36,865 nucleotides of DNA from Candidatus Rokubacteria bacterium GWC2_70_16 (GCA_001788415.1 MGBV01000099.1:34430-71294), one strand, 5' to 3'; counted from the stretch's first letter, positions 1 to 7,395 are shown. Numbers and translations are program-made. The notes: a model not told the origin generated them from the sequence alone.

Positions 1-284
1 GCTCCCCGCCGGCCGCGGCCCTCAGGCGCCTTGAACCTGGGGCGGGCGCTTCAGGAAATTGATGTGTCAGGCCCATTGACCAGGTGCCGGGCGGGGAAGA
101 ATGTGGGCCAACATACCAGCAGAGTGAATGGGCCCATCAAGTCACCCAGGCCCGGCCCCGGAGGTGGACGGCAGGGCATTATCCCTCCTGACACGAACGT
201 GAACGGCCCCGCAGCCCGATGGAAGTCCTCGCTGCCGGGGATTGCCCGCGCGGCCGACGGGGCTGGCGCGGAGAGGGGGTGGCA
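1..284. other. Upstream region of the dsr operon, no gene recognised
   Basis: I see no convincing coding sequence here. The region precedes the first gene of a long + strand operon and probably holds its promoter. A TTGACC at 77-82 lies in the imperfect inverted repeat TGTCA-N7-TGACC (about 67-83), but no good -10 box follows at 16-18 bp, so I do not call a promoter. The heptamer GGCCCAT occurs twice (about 70-76 and 131-137). Confidence 0.4.
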
Positions 285-524
285 ATGGCGCAGCTGAGCG
301 CCGACCTGATGCTGGACTGCCGAGGGCTGGCCTGCCCTGTGCCGATCCTGAAGCTGTCCAAGGCCATCACTCAGATTCAGGCGGGGCAGATCATCGAGCT
401 CAGCGCCACCGACAGCGGCTCCCGGGACGACGTTCCTGCCTTCTGCCAGCGCACCGGCAACGCGCTGGTCTCCACCCGGGAGGAGGGCGGCGCCTTCATC
501 TTCTATGTCAGGAAGGGGCCCTGA
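285..524 (+). CDS. tusA: TusA-family sulfurtransferase
   Basis: This 79-residue protein belongs to the TusA/SirA/YeeD family of small cytoplasmic persulfide carriers. The diagnostic CPxP motif appears near the N terminus (DCRGLACPVPILKL), with the cysteine as expected persulfide carrier. The length is typical. I chose the ATG at 285 because a GAGAGGGGGT ribosome-binding site precedes it and the family begins close to this point; an upstream in-frame ATG at 219 would add a low-complexity arginine/glycine stretch. It opens the dsr operon. In sulfur oxidisers TusA passes sulfane sulfur to DsrEFH and then DsrC, and its position here suggests the same relay. The assignment is secure at family level; the direction of transfer is inferred. 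Confidence 0.9.
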   Translation: MAQLSADLMLDCRGLACPVPILKLSKAITQIQAGQIIELSATDSGSRDDVPAFCQRTGNALVSTREEGGAFIFYVRKGP

Positions 525-545
525 GGGCGCCCCGCGGAGCTACGC

Positions 546-746
546 GTGTACATCGTCGCCATCGATCCTGAAGTCTGCAACGGCAACGGGGAATGCGTCC
601 AGGGATGCCCCGTGGCCATCCTGTCCGAAGAGGGCGAGGGCGACGAGAAGAAATGCGTCGTGAGCGGGGCCATAGCGGATTGCCTCGGCTGCATGGTCTG
701 CGTCGAGGTGTGCCCCACCGGCGCCATCAAGGTGGACGAGGTATAG
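546..746 (+). CDS. 2[4Fe-4S] ferredoxin
   Basis: This small ferredoxin of 66 residues has two Cys clusters. The first is CNGNGECVQGCP near residues 11-22 and the second is CLGCMVCVEVCP near residues 46-57. Both fit bacterial-type [4Fe-4S] ligands, although the first has an altered spacing (C-x5-C-x3-CP). It starts at a GTG at 546, 21 bases after the tusA stop, and its stop lies 5 bases before dsrN. Its likely role is to carry electrons for the sulfite reductase module or for DsrN-linked chemistry. Small ferredoxins are known near dsr genes, but which partner it serves cannot be read from sequence. Confidence 0.85.
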   Translation: MYIVAIDPEVCNGNGECVQGCPVAILSEEGEGDEKKCVVSGAIADCLGCMVCVEVCPTGAIKVDEV

Positions 747-751
747 GCGCA

Positions 752-2140
752 GTGCATATCCCCCGCCTGGTCATCTCAGCCCCCCATGGCCGGTCGGGCA
801 AGACCACCGTGGCGATAGGGCTGGCAGCCGCCTTCGCCCGGCGGGGGCTGAGGGTCCAGCCCTTCAAGAAGGGGCCGGACTACATCGACCCGAGCTGGCT
901 CGGCGAGGCCGCCGGCCGCCCCTGCCGGAACCTGGATCTCTTCCTGATGGATGCCGACAGGGCCCTGGAGACAGTGGCCTGCGCCTGCCAGTCGGCAGAC
1001 CTGGCCCTCGTCGAGGGCGCTCATGGCCTCTATGACGGGCTCGACGGGGACGGAGCCAATAGCACGGCCCGGCTGGCCAGGCTCCTCCAGGCGCCTGTCG
1101 TGCTCGTCGTGGACGCGACCCGGATGACCCAGAGCGTGGCCGCCCTGGTCCTGGGATTCCGGGACTTCGACCCCGGCGTCCAGCTCGCCGGCGTCATCGC
1201 GAACCAGGTGAGCAGCCCTCGCCACCGCGCCAAGCTGGCCGATGCCCTCGCCCGGCACACGGGCATCCCGCTCCTGGGCGCCCTGCCCCGGGACCCCTCG
1301 CTGTCGATCCCCGACCGCCACCTGGGGCTCGTCCCGAGAGACGAGGACGATGGGCTCCTCCCCGTGGTGGAGCGGGTCCGCGCCGCCGTGGAGGCCTCGG
1401 TGGACGTGGAGGCGCTGCTGGGTCTGGCCCGCGGCGCGCCGGCCCTGCCGGTGGGTCCGCATTGCCCTGAGCGAATGCCTCCCGCCCAGGTGAGGCTCGC
1501 CATCGCCAGAGACCGGGCCTTCACCTTCTACTACATGGAAAACATCGAGGCCCTGCGGGCGGCCGGGGCCGAGCTGGTCTGCCTGGACACGCTCGGGGAC
1601 GGGGCGCTTCCCGACGTCGACGGCCTGTACCTCGGCGGGGGCTTCCCGGAGATGTTCCTCGATGAGCTCGAGGCCAACGAGGCGCTCCGCGCGGACATCC
1701 GCGCAGCGGTTGGCGAGGGTCTGCCGGTCTATGCCGAGTGCGCGGGGCTCATGTACCTGGCTCGGCGCATCGCCTGGCGCGGCCGCTCGGCGGCCATGGT
1801 GGGGGCGCTGCCCTGCGACGTGGAGGTCACGGAAAGGCCCCAGGGGCACGGCTACGTGCGCGCGCGCGTCACGGGCGCGAACCCCTGCTTCCCGGTCGGG
1901 ACTGAGCTCCGCGGCCACGAGTTCCACTACTCCCGAGTGGTGAACCTGGGGCCGGCGCGCTTCGCCTATCGCCTGGAGCGCGGACAGGGCGTGGCCGACG
2001 GGCGGGACGGCCTGGTGGTGGGCAACGTGCTCGCCGCCTATACCCACCTGCACGCCGCCGGCACCGCGGGGTGGGCCGAGAGCCTCGTGGCCCAGGCGCG
2101 CGCCCACCAGGCCCGCCGGCCGGCCAGGGAGGCCCGATGA
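752..2140 (+). CDS. dsrN: DsrN, siroheme amidase (CobB/CbiA-type glutamine amidotransferase)
   Basis: This 462-residue protein resembles cobyrinic acid a,c-diamide synthase. An N-terminal P-loop ATPase domain starts at SAPHGRSGKTT (residues 9-19) with FKKGPDYIDPSWL following. A C-terminal class I glutaminase domain contains the YLGGGFPE turn and the nucleophile region YAECAGLMYL. In dsr operons this family is DsrN, which amidates siroheme to the siro(heme)amide used by DsrAB. The GTG at 752 was chosen because the protein begins there with the usual RLVISAPHGR strand; upstream in-frame sequence overlaps the ferredoxin gene. The stop overlaps the dsrE start in ATGA, indicating translational coupling. 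Cobalamin synthesis is the alternative, but no cob genes other than siroheme ones are nearby. Confidence 0.87.
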   Translation: MHIPRLVISAPHGRSGKTTVAIGLAAAFARRGLRVQPFKKGPDYIDPSWLGEAAGRPCRNLDLFLMDADRALETVACACQSADLALVEGAHGLYDGLDGDGANSTARLARLLQAPVVLVVDATRMTQSVAALVLGFRDFDPGVQLAGVIANQVSSPRHRAKLADALARHTGIPLLGALPRDPSLSIPDRHLGLVPRDEDDGLLPVVERVRAAVEASVDVEALLGLARGAPALPVGPHCPERMPPAQVRLAIARDRAFTFYYMENIEALRAAGAELVCLDTLGDGALPDVDGLYLGGGFPEMFLDELEANEALRADIRAAVGEGLPVYAECAGLMYLARRIAWRGRSAAMVGALPCDVEVTERPQGHGYVRARVTGANPCFPVGTELRGHEFHYSRVVNLGPARFAYRLERGQGVADGRDGLVVGNVLAAYTHLHAAGTAGWAESLVAQARAHQARRPAREAR

Positions 2141-2490
2141 AGATCGGGGTGATGGTCCAGGAGGGCCCGTATCAGCACCAGGCCTCCGACAGCGCCTGGG
2201 AGTTCGTCCAGGCGGCGCTCGCGCGGGGACACGAGGTCGTCGGCGTCTTCTTCTACACCGACGGCGTGCACAACGTGAACCGGTTCATGAACCCGCCGGG
2301 CGAGCGGGTGATCGGCAAGCGGTGGTCCGAGCTGGGGGCCCAGGGGGTGCCGCTGGTGGCGTGCGTCACCGACTCGACGTACCGGGGCGTCACCCAGGAG
2401 CTCGCCGTCGCCAACGTGAAGATCTCCGGGCTGGGCAGCCTGGCCGAGTTCATCCAGCAAGCCGACCGCTTCGTGACGTTCGGCGACTGA
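2137..2490 (+). CDS. dsrE: DsrE, sulfur relay protein subunit
   Basis: This 117-residue protein has the DsrE/TusD fold: KIGVMVQEGPY at the start, the central VVGVFFYTDGVHNVN strand, and the conserved cysteine in VPLVACVTDSTYRGV (Cys76), which carries the persulfide in characterised DsrEFH. It starts by ATGA overlap with dsrN. It is separated from its usual partner dsrF by about 1.7 kb holding two genes of another origin, whereas dsrE, dsrF and dsrH are normally contiguous. With DsrF and DsrH it should form a cytoplasmic hexamer that hands sulfur to DsrC. An active-site cysteine in DsrE is characteristic of sulfur-oxidising Dsr systems. Confidence 0.92.
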   Translation: MKIGVMVQEGPYQHQASDSAWEFVQAALARGHEVVGVFFYTDGVHNVNRFMNPPGERVIGKRWSELGAQGVPLVACVTDSTYRGVTQELAVANVKISGLGSLAEFIQQADRFVTFGD

Positions 2491-2504
2491 GAGGGGGGAG
2501 CACA

Positions 2505-2813
2505 ATGAGGGGGGTCGGAGTTCTTGGCGTAACGCTTCTGGTTGTCCTTGCGTCGGTGGGCGTCTCGGCCCAGATGCCGATGGAACACAAAGGCACAATC
2601 TCGAAGATCGACACGAAGGCGAAGACCTTCGCCGTCAAGGACGAGAAGGGCAAGGAGGTGACGATGCACGCGGAGGATGTCAAGGCTTTGGCGGGCCTTC
2701 GGGTGGGTGACAAGGTCGTCGTGAAGATGACCGCGAAGGACGGGAAGAACATGGCCAAGGAGGTGCTGAAGGAAGCTACCGGACGGGCTCCCGCGCCTGG
2801 GTATGGAAAATGA
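2505..2813 (+). CDS. Small secreted protein, ExtJ-like
   Basis: This 102-residue protein has a clear Sec signal peptide (hydrophobic stretch VGVLGVTLLVVLASVGVSA, cleavage near AQM). A small beta-rich domain follows, with pattern HKGTISKID..AKTFAVKDEKGKEVTMHAEDV...LRVGDKVVVKM and a lysine-rich tail. This looks like a DUF5666/CusF-type small barrel. The neighbour is a multihaem cytochrome with an internal UGA. From memory, the Geobacter ext (selenite/tellurite-linked) operon places a small secreted protein, ExtJ, directly before such a cytochrome, ExtKL, so I call this ExtJ-like by context. It starts at ATG 2505 after GAGGGGGGAG. Its codon use is more AT-rich than dsrE. Function is unknown; a periplasmic metal or metalloid role is a guess. 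Confidence 0.55.
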   Translation: MRGVGVLGVTLLVVLASVGVSAQMPMEHKGTISKIDTKAKTFAVKDEKGKEVTMHAEDVKALAGLRVGDKVVVKMTAKDGKNMAKEVLKEATGRAPAPGYGK

Positions 2814-2841
2814 CACGCTCCGCATTGCGAAGGAGGAAGTC

Positions 2842-4146
2842 ATGACGCCGCAATCCTCCGGCAAGACCGCCTGGGCCAGTGTCTCCTGGATCGGCGGACT
2901 CACCGTCTTGATGCTCGCTCTTCTCTCCCTTCCCGACGTCGCACTGGCTCAACAGAAAGCAAGAACGGTGGACGATCTCGCGAAGATGTACGACGTCGCC
3001 TCATGCAAGCAGTGCCACGCCAAGGTCTACGAGGAGTGGGAGAAGTCAACGCACGCGCGCTCCCTCATCGGAACCGGCCGGACCATCGGGGGATTCCAAG
3101 GAATGATCAGGGCCGGCCTCATGGGGGCATTCACGAAATCGGGGGTGAAGGATGTAGGGGACGTCAAAGTCGAGCACCTCGCGCAGTGTTTCAAGTGCCA
3201 TCTTCCGCAGATTTCGGATGCCACCGATGAGGTCGCGCGGGAACTCGTCAAGGCATACCTGGATGCTGATCGGGCCACGCTCGGCAAGGTCAACGTCAAC
3301 TGTCTCGTGTGCCACAACACGAAGGCGATTCTGCACAAGTGGCAGGATGGGGAGCCCGAGAAGGGCGTCGTCTACGGCTCCAAGGACGGTCCGCATCCCG
3401 ACAAGTACCCGGCGATGAAAAACAGCGTGGTCATGAAAGAGGCGGCGATGTGTGGCCAGTGCCACGGCACGGGGCCGAACTTCGAATTCCCGCAGCCTTC
3501 GCAGTGCGCGACCGCGTACGGGAGCTATCTCCACGCCTATATTCCCGCGGGCGGCACAGAGACGTGTCAGGACTGCCATATGAAGAAGGACGGCAAGGGG
3601 CACCTCATGCCCGCCTACCGCGACCCGGATATGGCGAAGAGGGCCGTGGATGTCGACGTGGAGGCGAGGGGATACAAGTTCCTGCTCAAGGCAGGGGACT
3701 CAATCCCGACAGCCGTGGTGACGGTGAAAATCACGAATAAGGCAGGGCATCGAATCCCTGATGGCTGACCCTCGCCCCAGAGAGCGGTCCTGGACGTGAC
3801 CGCGAAGACAAGCGATGGCAAAGAGATCTTCAGGGATTCAAAGATCTATATGCCGCAAGCCACCAATAGTCGTGGTGATGCGATGGTCTACGGGGCGCAC
3901 TTCAAGATGGGATATACCCGCGACACGAGCCTTCAGCCGCTTCAGACCAGGGTGGAGACCTACGAAATCAAGTTCCCGTATGAAGACGTCGAGAAGGAAA
4001 AGGGCAAACCCAGGGTGAGAGAGATACGGGCCAGGGAGATGGACGTGACGGTTGAGCTGCGGTACCAGCCTGATCCTGCGCCAGGTGAAGCGGGAAAGGA
4101 CAGTTTCGTTCTGCATAAGACGACGAAGAAAGTCAGCATCAAATAG
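2842..4146 (+). CDS. Pentahaem c-type cytochrome with in-frame UGA, candidate selenoprotein (ExtKL-like)
   Basis: The gene reads as one frame from ATG 2842 (after AGGAGGAAG) to TAG 4144-4146, interrupted only by UGA at 3766-3768. Read through, the product has 434 residues with selenocysteine at 309. A signal peptide covers residues 1-37. Five CxxCH haem sites sit at C55, C116, C154, C204 and C242. The UGA falls in NKAGHRIPDG-U-PSPQRAVLDV, inside a beta-rich domain that continues without frameshift to the end, with plain coding character (RDSKIYMPQA, ELRYQPDP). A hairpin with stem GCGGTC/GACCGC lies at 3784-3803, 15 bases after the UGA, in the window used by bacterial SECIS elements. I recall the family being named multihaem cytochrome (seleno)protein ExtKL. 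A pseudogene or a sequencing error remain alternatives. Likely role: periplasmic electron transfer. Confidence 0.7.
3784..3803 (+). promoter_or_regulatory. Candidate bacterial SECIS hairpin
   Basis: A perfect 6-bp stem (GCGGTC at 3784-3789 with GACCGC at 3798-3803) encloses CTGGACGT. If C3790 pairs with G3796 and T3797 bulges, the apical loop becomes TGGAC, with a G in the first two positions. It begins 15 bases after the in-frame UGA, and the apical loop lies about 22 bases from it. This agrees with the general bacterial SECIS layout as I know it: a short stem, a G-containing small loop, about 16-37 bases downstream of UGA. A competing CCAG/CTGG pairing (3777-3780 with 3790-3793) is weaker. 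Confidence 0.5.
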
Positions 4147-4164
4147 AGCGGCTGGGGGTGGTGT

Positions 4165-4587
4165 ATGGAAGATCTGTCGGGGCACGGTGAGCTCCAGGTG
4201 GAGCCCCGCGGGGCTCCACCGAAGAAGGTTTTGGTGCTGATGCGCAAGGCCCCTTATGGAACCCTCTACAACTGGGAGGGCCTGCAGGTGCTCCTCATCA
4301 TGGGGGCCTACAAGATGCAGGGTCTGGTGGACATCGCCGTGGCCTTCGTGGAGGACGGGGTCTTCGCGATCACCCAGGGGCAGGACCCGAGCAGCCTGGG
4401 GATGAAGGCGATCGCGAAGACCTACCCGGCGCTCCCGGACTTCGAGGTGGACCGCTTCTACGTCGACGGGCAGTCACTGGCCGATCGGAGCCTGACCCTG
4501 GATGACCTGGTGATCCAGCCCGAGATCCTCGACGCGGCGGGGATGGCCCGGCTCTTGGAGGAGCAGGACGCGGTCCTGCCGTTCTAG
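4165..4587 (+). CDS. dsrF: DsrF, sulfur relay protein subunit
   Basis: This 140-residue DsrF/TusC-family protein shows the family signature KKVLVLMRKAPYGTLYNWEGLQ and later DIAVAFVEDGVFAITQGQDPS. It forms the DsrEFH complex with DsrE and DsrH in the cytoplasm; DsrF normally lacks the catalytic cysteine and none is present here. The ATG at 4165 gives about 19 extra residues before the family start at KKVLV. That extension is encoded by a perfect 24-bp palindrome (4197-4220), so a later TTG, GTG or ATG start at 4231-4240, preceded by AAGAAGG, is possible. It is separated from dsrE by the ExtJ/ExtKL-like pair. Confidence 0.9.
   Translation: MEDLSGHGELQVEPRGAPPKKVLVLMRKAPYGTLYNWEGLQVLLIMGAYKMQGLVDIAVAFVEDGVFAITQGQDPSSLGMKAIAKTYPALPDFEVDRFYVDGQSLADRSLTLDDLVIQPEILDAAGMARLLEEQDAVLPF
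4197..4220 (+). repeat. Perfect 24-bp palindrome at the 5' end of dsrF
   Basis: The half-site GGTGGAGCCCCG (4197-4208) is followed immediately by its exact reverse complement (4209-4220). In RNA it would form a very stable GC-rich hairpin of about ten pairs with a four-base loop. It has no T-run after it, so it is not a standard terminator. It sits just inside the apparent dsrF reading frame, about 50 bases after the ExtKL-like gene ends, and could be an attenuator, an mRNA-processing site or a scar of the insertion. Confidence 0.75.
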
Positions 4588-4600
4588 AGGAGGCCGAGTG

Positions 4601-4894
4601 ATGCTCTTCACGGTGAACAAGTCGCCTTACCTGCACGGCAACCTGGAAGGCTGCCTGCGGCTGGCCCCGGCCGGGACGCCGCTCGTGCTCTACGAGGACG
4701 GGGTGTACGCGGCGGCGGCGGGCACGCGCGTGGAAGAGCTGATGCGCCAGGCCCTGGCCCGGCACCCCGTCTATGTGCTGGAAGCCGACCTCAGGGCCCG
4801 CGGGCTCGGGCGCCTGATCGAGGGCGTGCGGGTGATCGACTACGCGGGCTTCGTGGAGCTGGTGGAGCAGCATCCCGTGGTGCCCTGGCTGTGA
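4601..4894 (+). CDS. dsrH: DsrH, sulfur relay protein subunit
   Basis: This 97-residue DsrH/TusB-family protein begins MLFTVNKSPYLHGNLEGCLRL, matching the family start (LFxVNKSP). It then shows TPLVLYEDGVYAA and ends in a short tryptophan-containing tail. Cys19 occupies the position of the conserved cysteine in this family. I prefer ATG 4601 over the adjacent GTG 4598, with AGAGGAGG upstream. It follows dsrF by 13 bases and precedes dsrA1 by 36 bases. It completes the DsrEFH hexamer that transfers sulfur to DsrC. Confidence 0.9.
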   Translation: MLFTVNKSPYLHGNLEGCLRLAPAGTPLVLYEDGVYAAAAGTRVEELMRQALARHPVYVLEADLRARGLGRLIEGVRVIDYAGFVELVEQHPVVPWL

Positions 4895-4930
4895 CAGGGA
4901 CCGGGCGGGCGGCGTAAGAGGAGAACGAGC

Positions 4931-6340
4931 ATGCTGGTGGTGCAGCTGGCGTGTCCCAAGTGCGGCTTCGTCATCGAGCAGTACCCGGCCGAGCAGCTCG
5001 AGACGGACTCCCAGAAGCAGAAGCGCTACCAGTACCTCCGGAAGAAGCAGACGCTCTGCCCGAGCTGCCTCACCCAGACCTCCAAGCTCGAGGAGCGCCG
5101 GGTGGAGGCCCAGGCCGGGGCCGAGGCGAGCGTGCTCGCGGCGGCCCAGGCGCCCGCCGAGGCCGGCGCCCCCGAGGCGGACGAGGGGCCGACGCCATTC
5201 TGCGACGAGCTCGGGCGGGGGCCCTGGCCGAGCCACGTGAGGGAGCTCAGGCGAACCCGCTACCACATGCAGATGTACGAGGAGGCCCTGAGGCTCCGCC
5301 AGACCCAGTGGGGCTTCGGCGGCTACGTCTCGCTGCCGGGGGTGGCCGCCGGGCTTGCGGTGCGCGCCTCGGCCCGCCCCGAGATCGCCAAGGGGGCCAA
5401 CTTCCTCCGGATCCTCCCTCCCGGCGGCAGCTTCTACTCCACCGAGACCCTCGGCAAGGTCTGCGACATCGCCGACCGCTACGCCTATGGCCTCCTGCAT
5501 CTGCACAGCACCGGCGGGAACATCGAGATCCTGGGGATCCCCACCGAGCAGCTCAAGGAGGTGGTCTCCGCCCTGAACGCCCAGGGGCTGGACGTGGGGT
5601 CCACCGGCGATGCCTACCGCAACACCGTGGAATGCGTCGGCCCGGCGCGCTGCGATGCGACCCTGATCGACACGCTCGGGATCCGCGACGCATGGTACCG
5701 GCGCTTCCTGGACGACGTGCAGTTCCCGCGCTTCCCCCACAAGCTCAAGATCAAGATCTCCGGCTGCCCTAACGACTGCACCCGCTCCGTCCAGAAGTCG
5801 TGCATCGCGCTCATCGGCGTCTTCCGCGACGCCCCGAAGATCGACCACGAGCGGCTGGCCGCCTGGGTCGAGGGGGGAGGCGACGCGGCCCACATCGCGC
5901 GGATGTGCCCGCCCCGGGCCCTTGACTGGGACGGGCGGCGGCTTGCGATCGACCAGGAGGCCTGCACCCACTGCATGTACTGCATCAACAAGTGCCCGGC
6001 CATCCGGCCGGGGGACGACCGCGGGGTGGCCGTGCTGGTGGGCGGGAAGCTCCGCGGCAAGTACGGCCCGCTCCTGGGACGGGTGCTGGTCCCCTTCGTT
6101 CCCTTGGCGCCGCCCGAGTACCGCGAGCTGTTCGACCTCCTCCACAGGATCGACGAGGTCTTCGACGAGCACGCCCGCCGGAAGGAGCGCCTGGGCGATT
6201 TCCTCTTCCGGATCGGGATGGACCAGTTCTCCCGGCTCGTGGGGATCGAGCCCTCGGCCCATCAGATGGCCGAGCCCCGGAGCAATGTCTTCTATCACTG
6301 GGCCGCCGGCCCGCCCGGCAGCGACGCGGCGGAGGTGTAG
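4931..6340 (+). CDS. dsrA: DsrA1, dissimilatory sulfite reductase alpha subunit with N-terminal zinc-ribbon-like extension
   Basis: This is the alpha subunit of siroheme sulfite reductase, 469 residues. The DsrA core starts near residue 88 (TPFCDELGRGPWPSHV). Siroheme/[4Fe-4S] cysteines are C235 and C241 (CVGPARC) and C279 and C283 (CPNDC). The inserted ferredoxin domain has C326 and the C345/C348/C351 cluster, followed by NKCPA. Residues 1-60 are an extension not found in characterised DsrA: CPKC (8-11) and CPSC (43-46) flank a basic helix-like segment, resembling a four-Cys zinc ribbon. An Ala/Glu linker (61-87) joins it to the core. ATG 4931 follows AGAGGAG. A second full copy lies downstream; a gapless hand count gives 307 of 469 identical residues. 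Confidence 0.93.
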   Translation: MLVVQLACPKCGFVIEQYPAEQLETDSQKQKRYQYLRKKQTLCPSCLTQTSKLEERRVEAQAGAEASVLAAAQAPAEAGAPEADEGPTPFCDELGRGPWPSHVRELRRTRYHMQMYEEALRLRQTQWGFGGYVSLPGVAAGLAVRASARPEIAKGANFLRILPPGGSFYSTETLGKVCDIADRYAYGLLHLHSTGGNIEILGIPTEQLKEVVSALNAQGLDVGSTGDAYRNTVECVGPARCDATLIDTLGIRDAWYRRFLDDVQFPRFPHKLKIKISGCPNDCTRSVQKSCIALIGVFRDAPKIDHERLAAWVEGGGDAAHIARMCPPRALDWDGRRLAIDQEACTHCMYCINKCPAIRPGDDRGVAVLVGGKLRGKYGPLLGRVLVPFVPLAPPEYRELFDLLHRIDEVFDEHARRKERLGDFLFRIGMDQFSRLVGIEPSAHQMAEPRSNVFYHWAAGPPGSDAAEV

Positions 6341-6342
6341 CC

Positions 6343-7395
6343 ATGCCCGGAATCGGCGTCGCGCCAATGGAAGCGAATCTCCCTCCCATCGTGAGGCGCA
6401 ATTACGGCGCGTGGGTGTGGCACGAGGTGATCCGGCCCGGCGTCCTGAAGCACGTGTCGAAGAGCGGGGAGGCCTGCTTCACCGTGCGAGCGGGGATGCC
6501 CCCCAACGCCCGGGTGTCGACCGCGCTCGCCCGCCGGATCTGCGAGGTGGCCAACCGGTTCTGCGGCGGCTACCTCCGCATCACCCGGCGCCACAGCCTG
6601 GAGCTGGTGGGGGTGGCCGAGGCCGAGCTCGGCGCGGCGATCGCGGCGCTCCGCGAGATCGGGCTGGCGGTGGGGGGGGCCGATCGCACCTTCCACAACA
6701 TCGTCTGCTGCACGGGCTGGATCCATTGCCAGTTCGCCGCCACCGATGCGCCCGCCATCGCCAAGGCGATCTCGGACGGGCTCTGGGAGGATTTCCAGTC
6801 GGAGGGGTACCCGGCCAAGCTGAAGATCTCCATCGCCGCCTGTGTCAACCAGTGCGGCGAGGGCTCCACTGCCGACATCGGGGTGATCGGCATCCATCGC
6901 GACCTGCCGCGGGTCAACGACGCGGAGGTGGCGAAGTGCGAGGTGCCGCTGATCGTCTCCATCTGCCCCACCGGCGCCATCCGTCCGAAGCCCCCCAAGA
7001 GCGTGCAGGTGGACCCCAGGCGCTGCATCCACTGCGTGGCCTGCGTGGGGCAATGCGTCGGCATGCCCATCGGGGACCCCGAGACCGACGGCGTGGCGAT
7101 CTACGTCGGCGGCAAGGCCGGCAACCAGGGGAGCGGCCCCGCCTTCGGCAAGCTGGCGATCCCGTATCTGCCCAACCGCCCGCCGCGCTGGCCGGAGGTC
7201 GTCCAGGCCGTGACGGGCATCATCGGGGTGTGGACGAAGGGGGCCCGGAGGGACGAGCGCATCGGCGACTGGATCAGCCGGATCGGCTGGGAGCGCTTCT
7301 TCGACAAGACAGGGCTGCCGGTGAGCGACAAGCACCTGGACGGCTATGTCCTCTGGCCCATGGCGGCGCGCACCGGGGTGCGGTTCCGCTGGTAG
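6343..7395 (+). CDS. dsrB: DsrB1, dissimilatory sulfite reductase beta subunit
   Basis: The beta subunit has 350 residues. The siroheme-[4Fe-4S] ligands are C123 and C129 (CTGWIHC) and C167 and C171 (CVNQC). The ferredoxin domain ligands are C208 with C228, C231 and C234. The family tail GDW.RIGWERFFDKTGLP is intact. It follows dsrA1 by 2 bases. It pairs with DsrA1 as an alpha2-beta2 enzyme that interconverts sulfite and DsrC-bound sulfur. A gapless hand comparison with DsrB2 gives 262 of 350 identical residues. The Cys-Cys before GWIHC (C122) and the extra cysteine in the ferredoxin loop (C238) are minor differences from other DsrB proteins. All catalytic cysteines are present. Confidence 0.94.
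   Translation: MPGIGVAPMEANLPPIVRRNYGAWVWHEVIRPGVLKHVSKSGEACFTVRAGMPPNARVSTALARRICEVANRFCGGYLRITRRHSLELVGVAEAELGAAIAALREIGLAVGGADRTFHNIVCCTGWIHCQFAATDAPAIAKAISDGLWEDFQSEGYPAKLKISIAACVNQCGEGSTADIGVIGIHRDLPRVNDAEVAKCEVPLIVSICPTGAIRPKPPKSVQVDPRRCIHCVACVGQCVGMPIGDPETDGVAIYVGGKAGNQGSGPAFGKLAIPYLPNRPPRWPEVVQAVTGIIGVWTKGARRDERIGDWISRIGWERFFDKTGLPVSDKHLDGYVLWPMAARTGVRFRW

Noticed and set aside
1-284. Sigma-70 promoter candidates (TTGAAC at 31, TTGACC at 77)
   Set aside because: No acceptable -10 hexamer at the right spacing for either.
3766-3768. UGA read as tryptophan by a genome-wide code change
   Set aside because: TGA is the normal stop of dsrN, dsrE, dsrH, dsrM, dsrK and many others here, so a global UGA recoding does not fit.
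3777-3793. Alternative hairpin CCAG/CTGG with a GGTC-containing loop as SECIS
   Set aside because: Only four pairs with a 9-base loop; the overlapping 6-bp GCGGTC/GACCGC stem is stronger. Both are compatible with a SECIS location.
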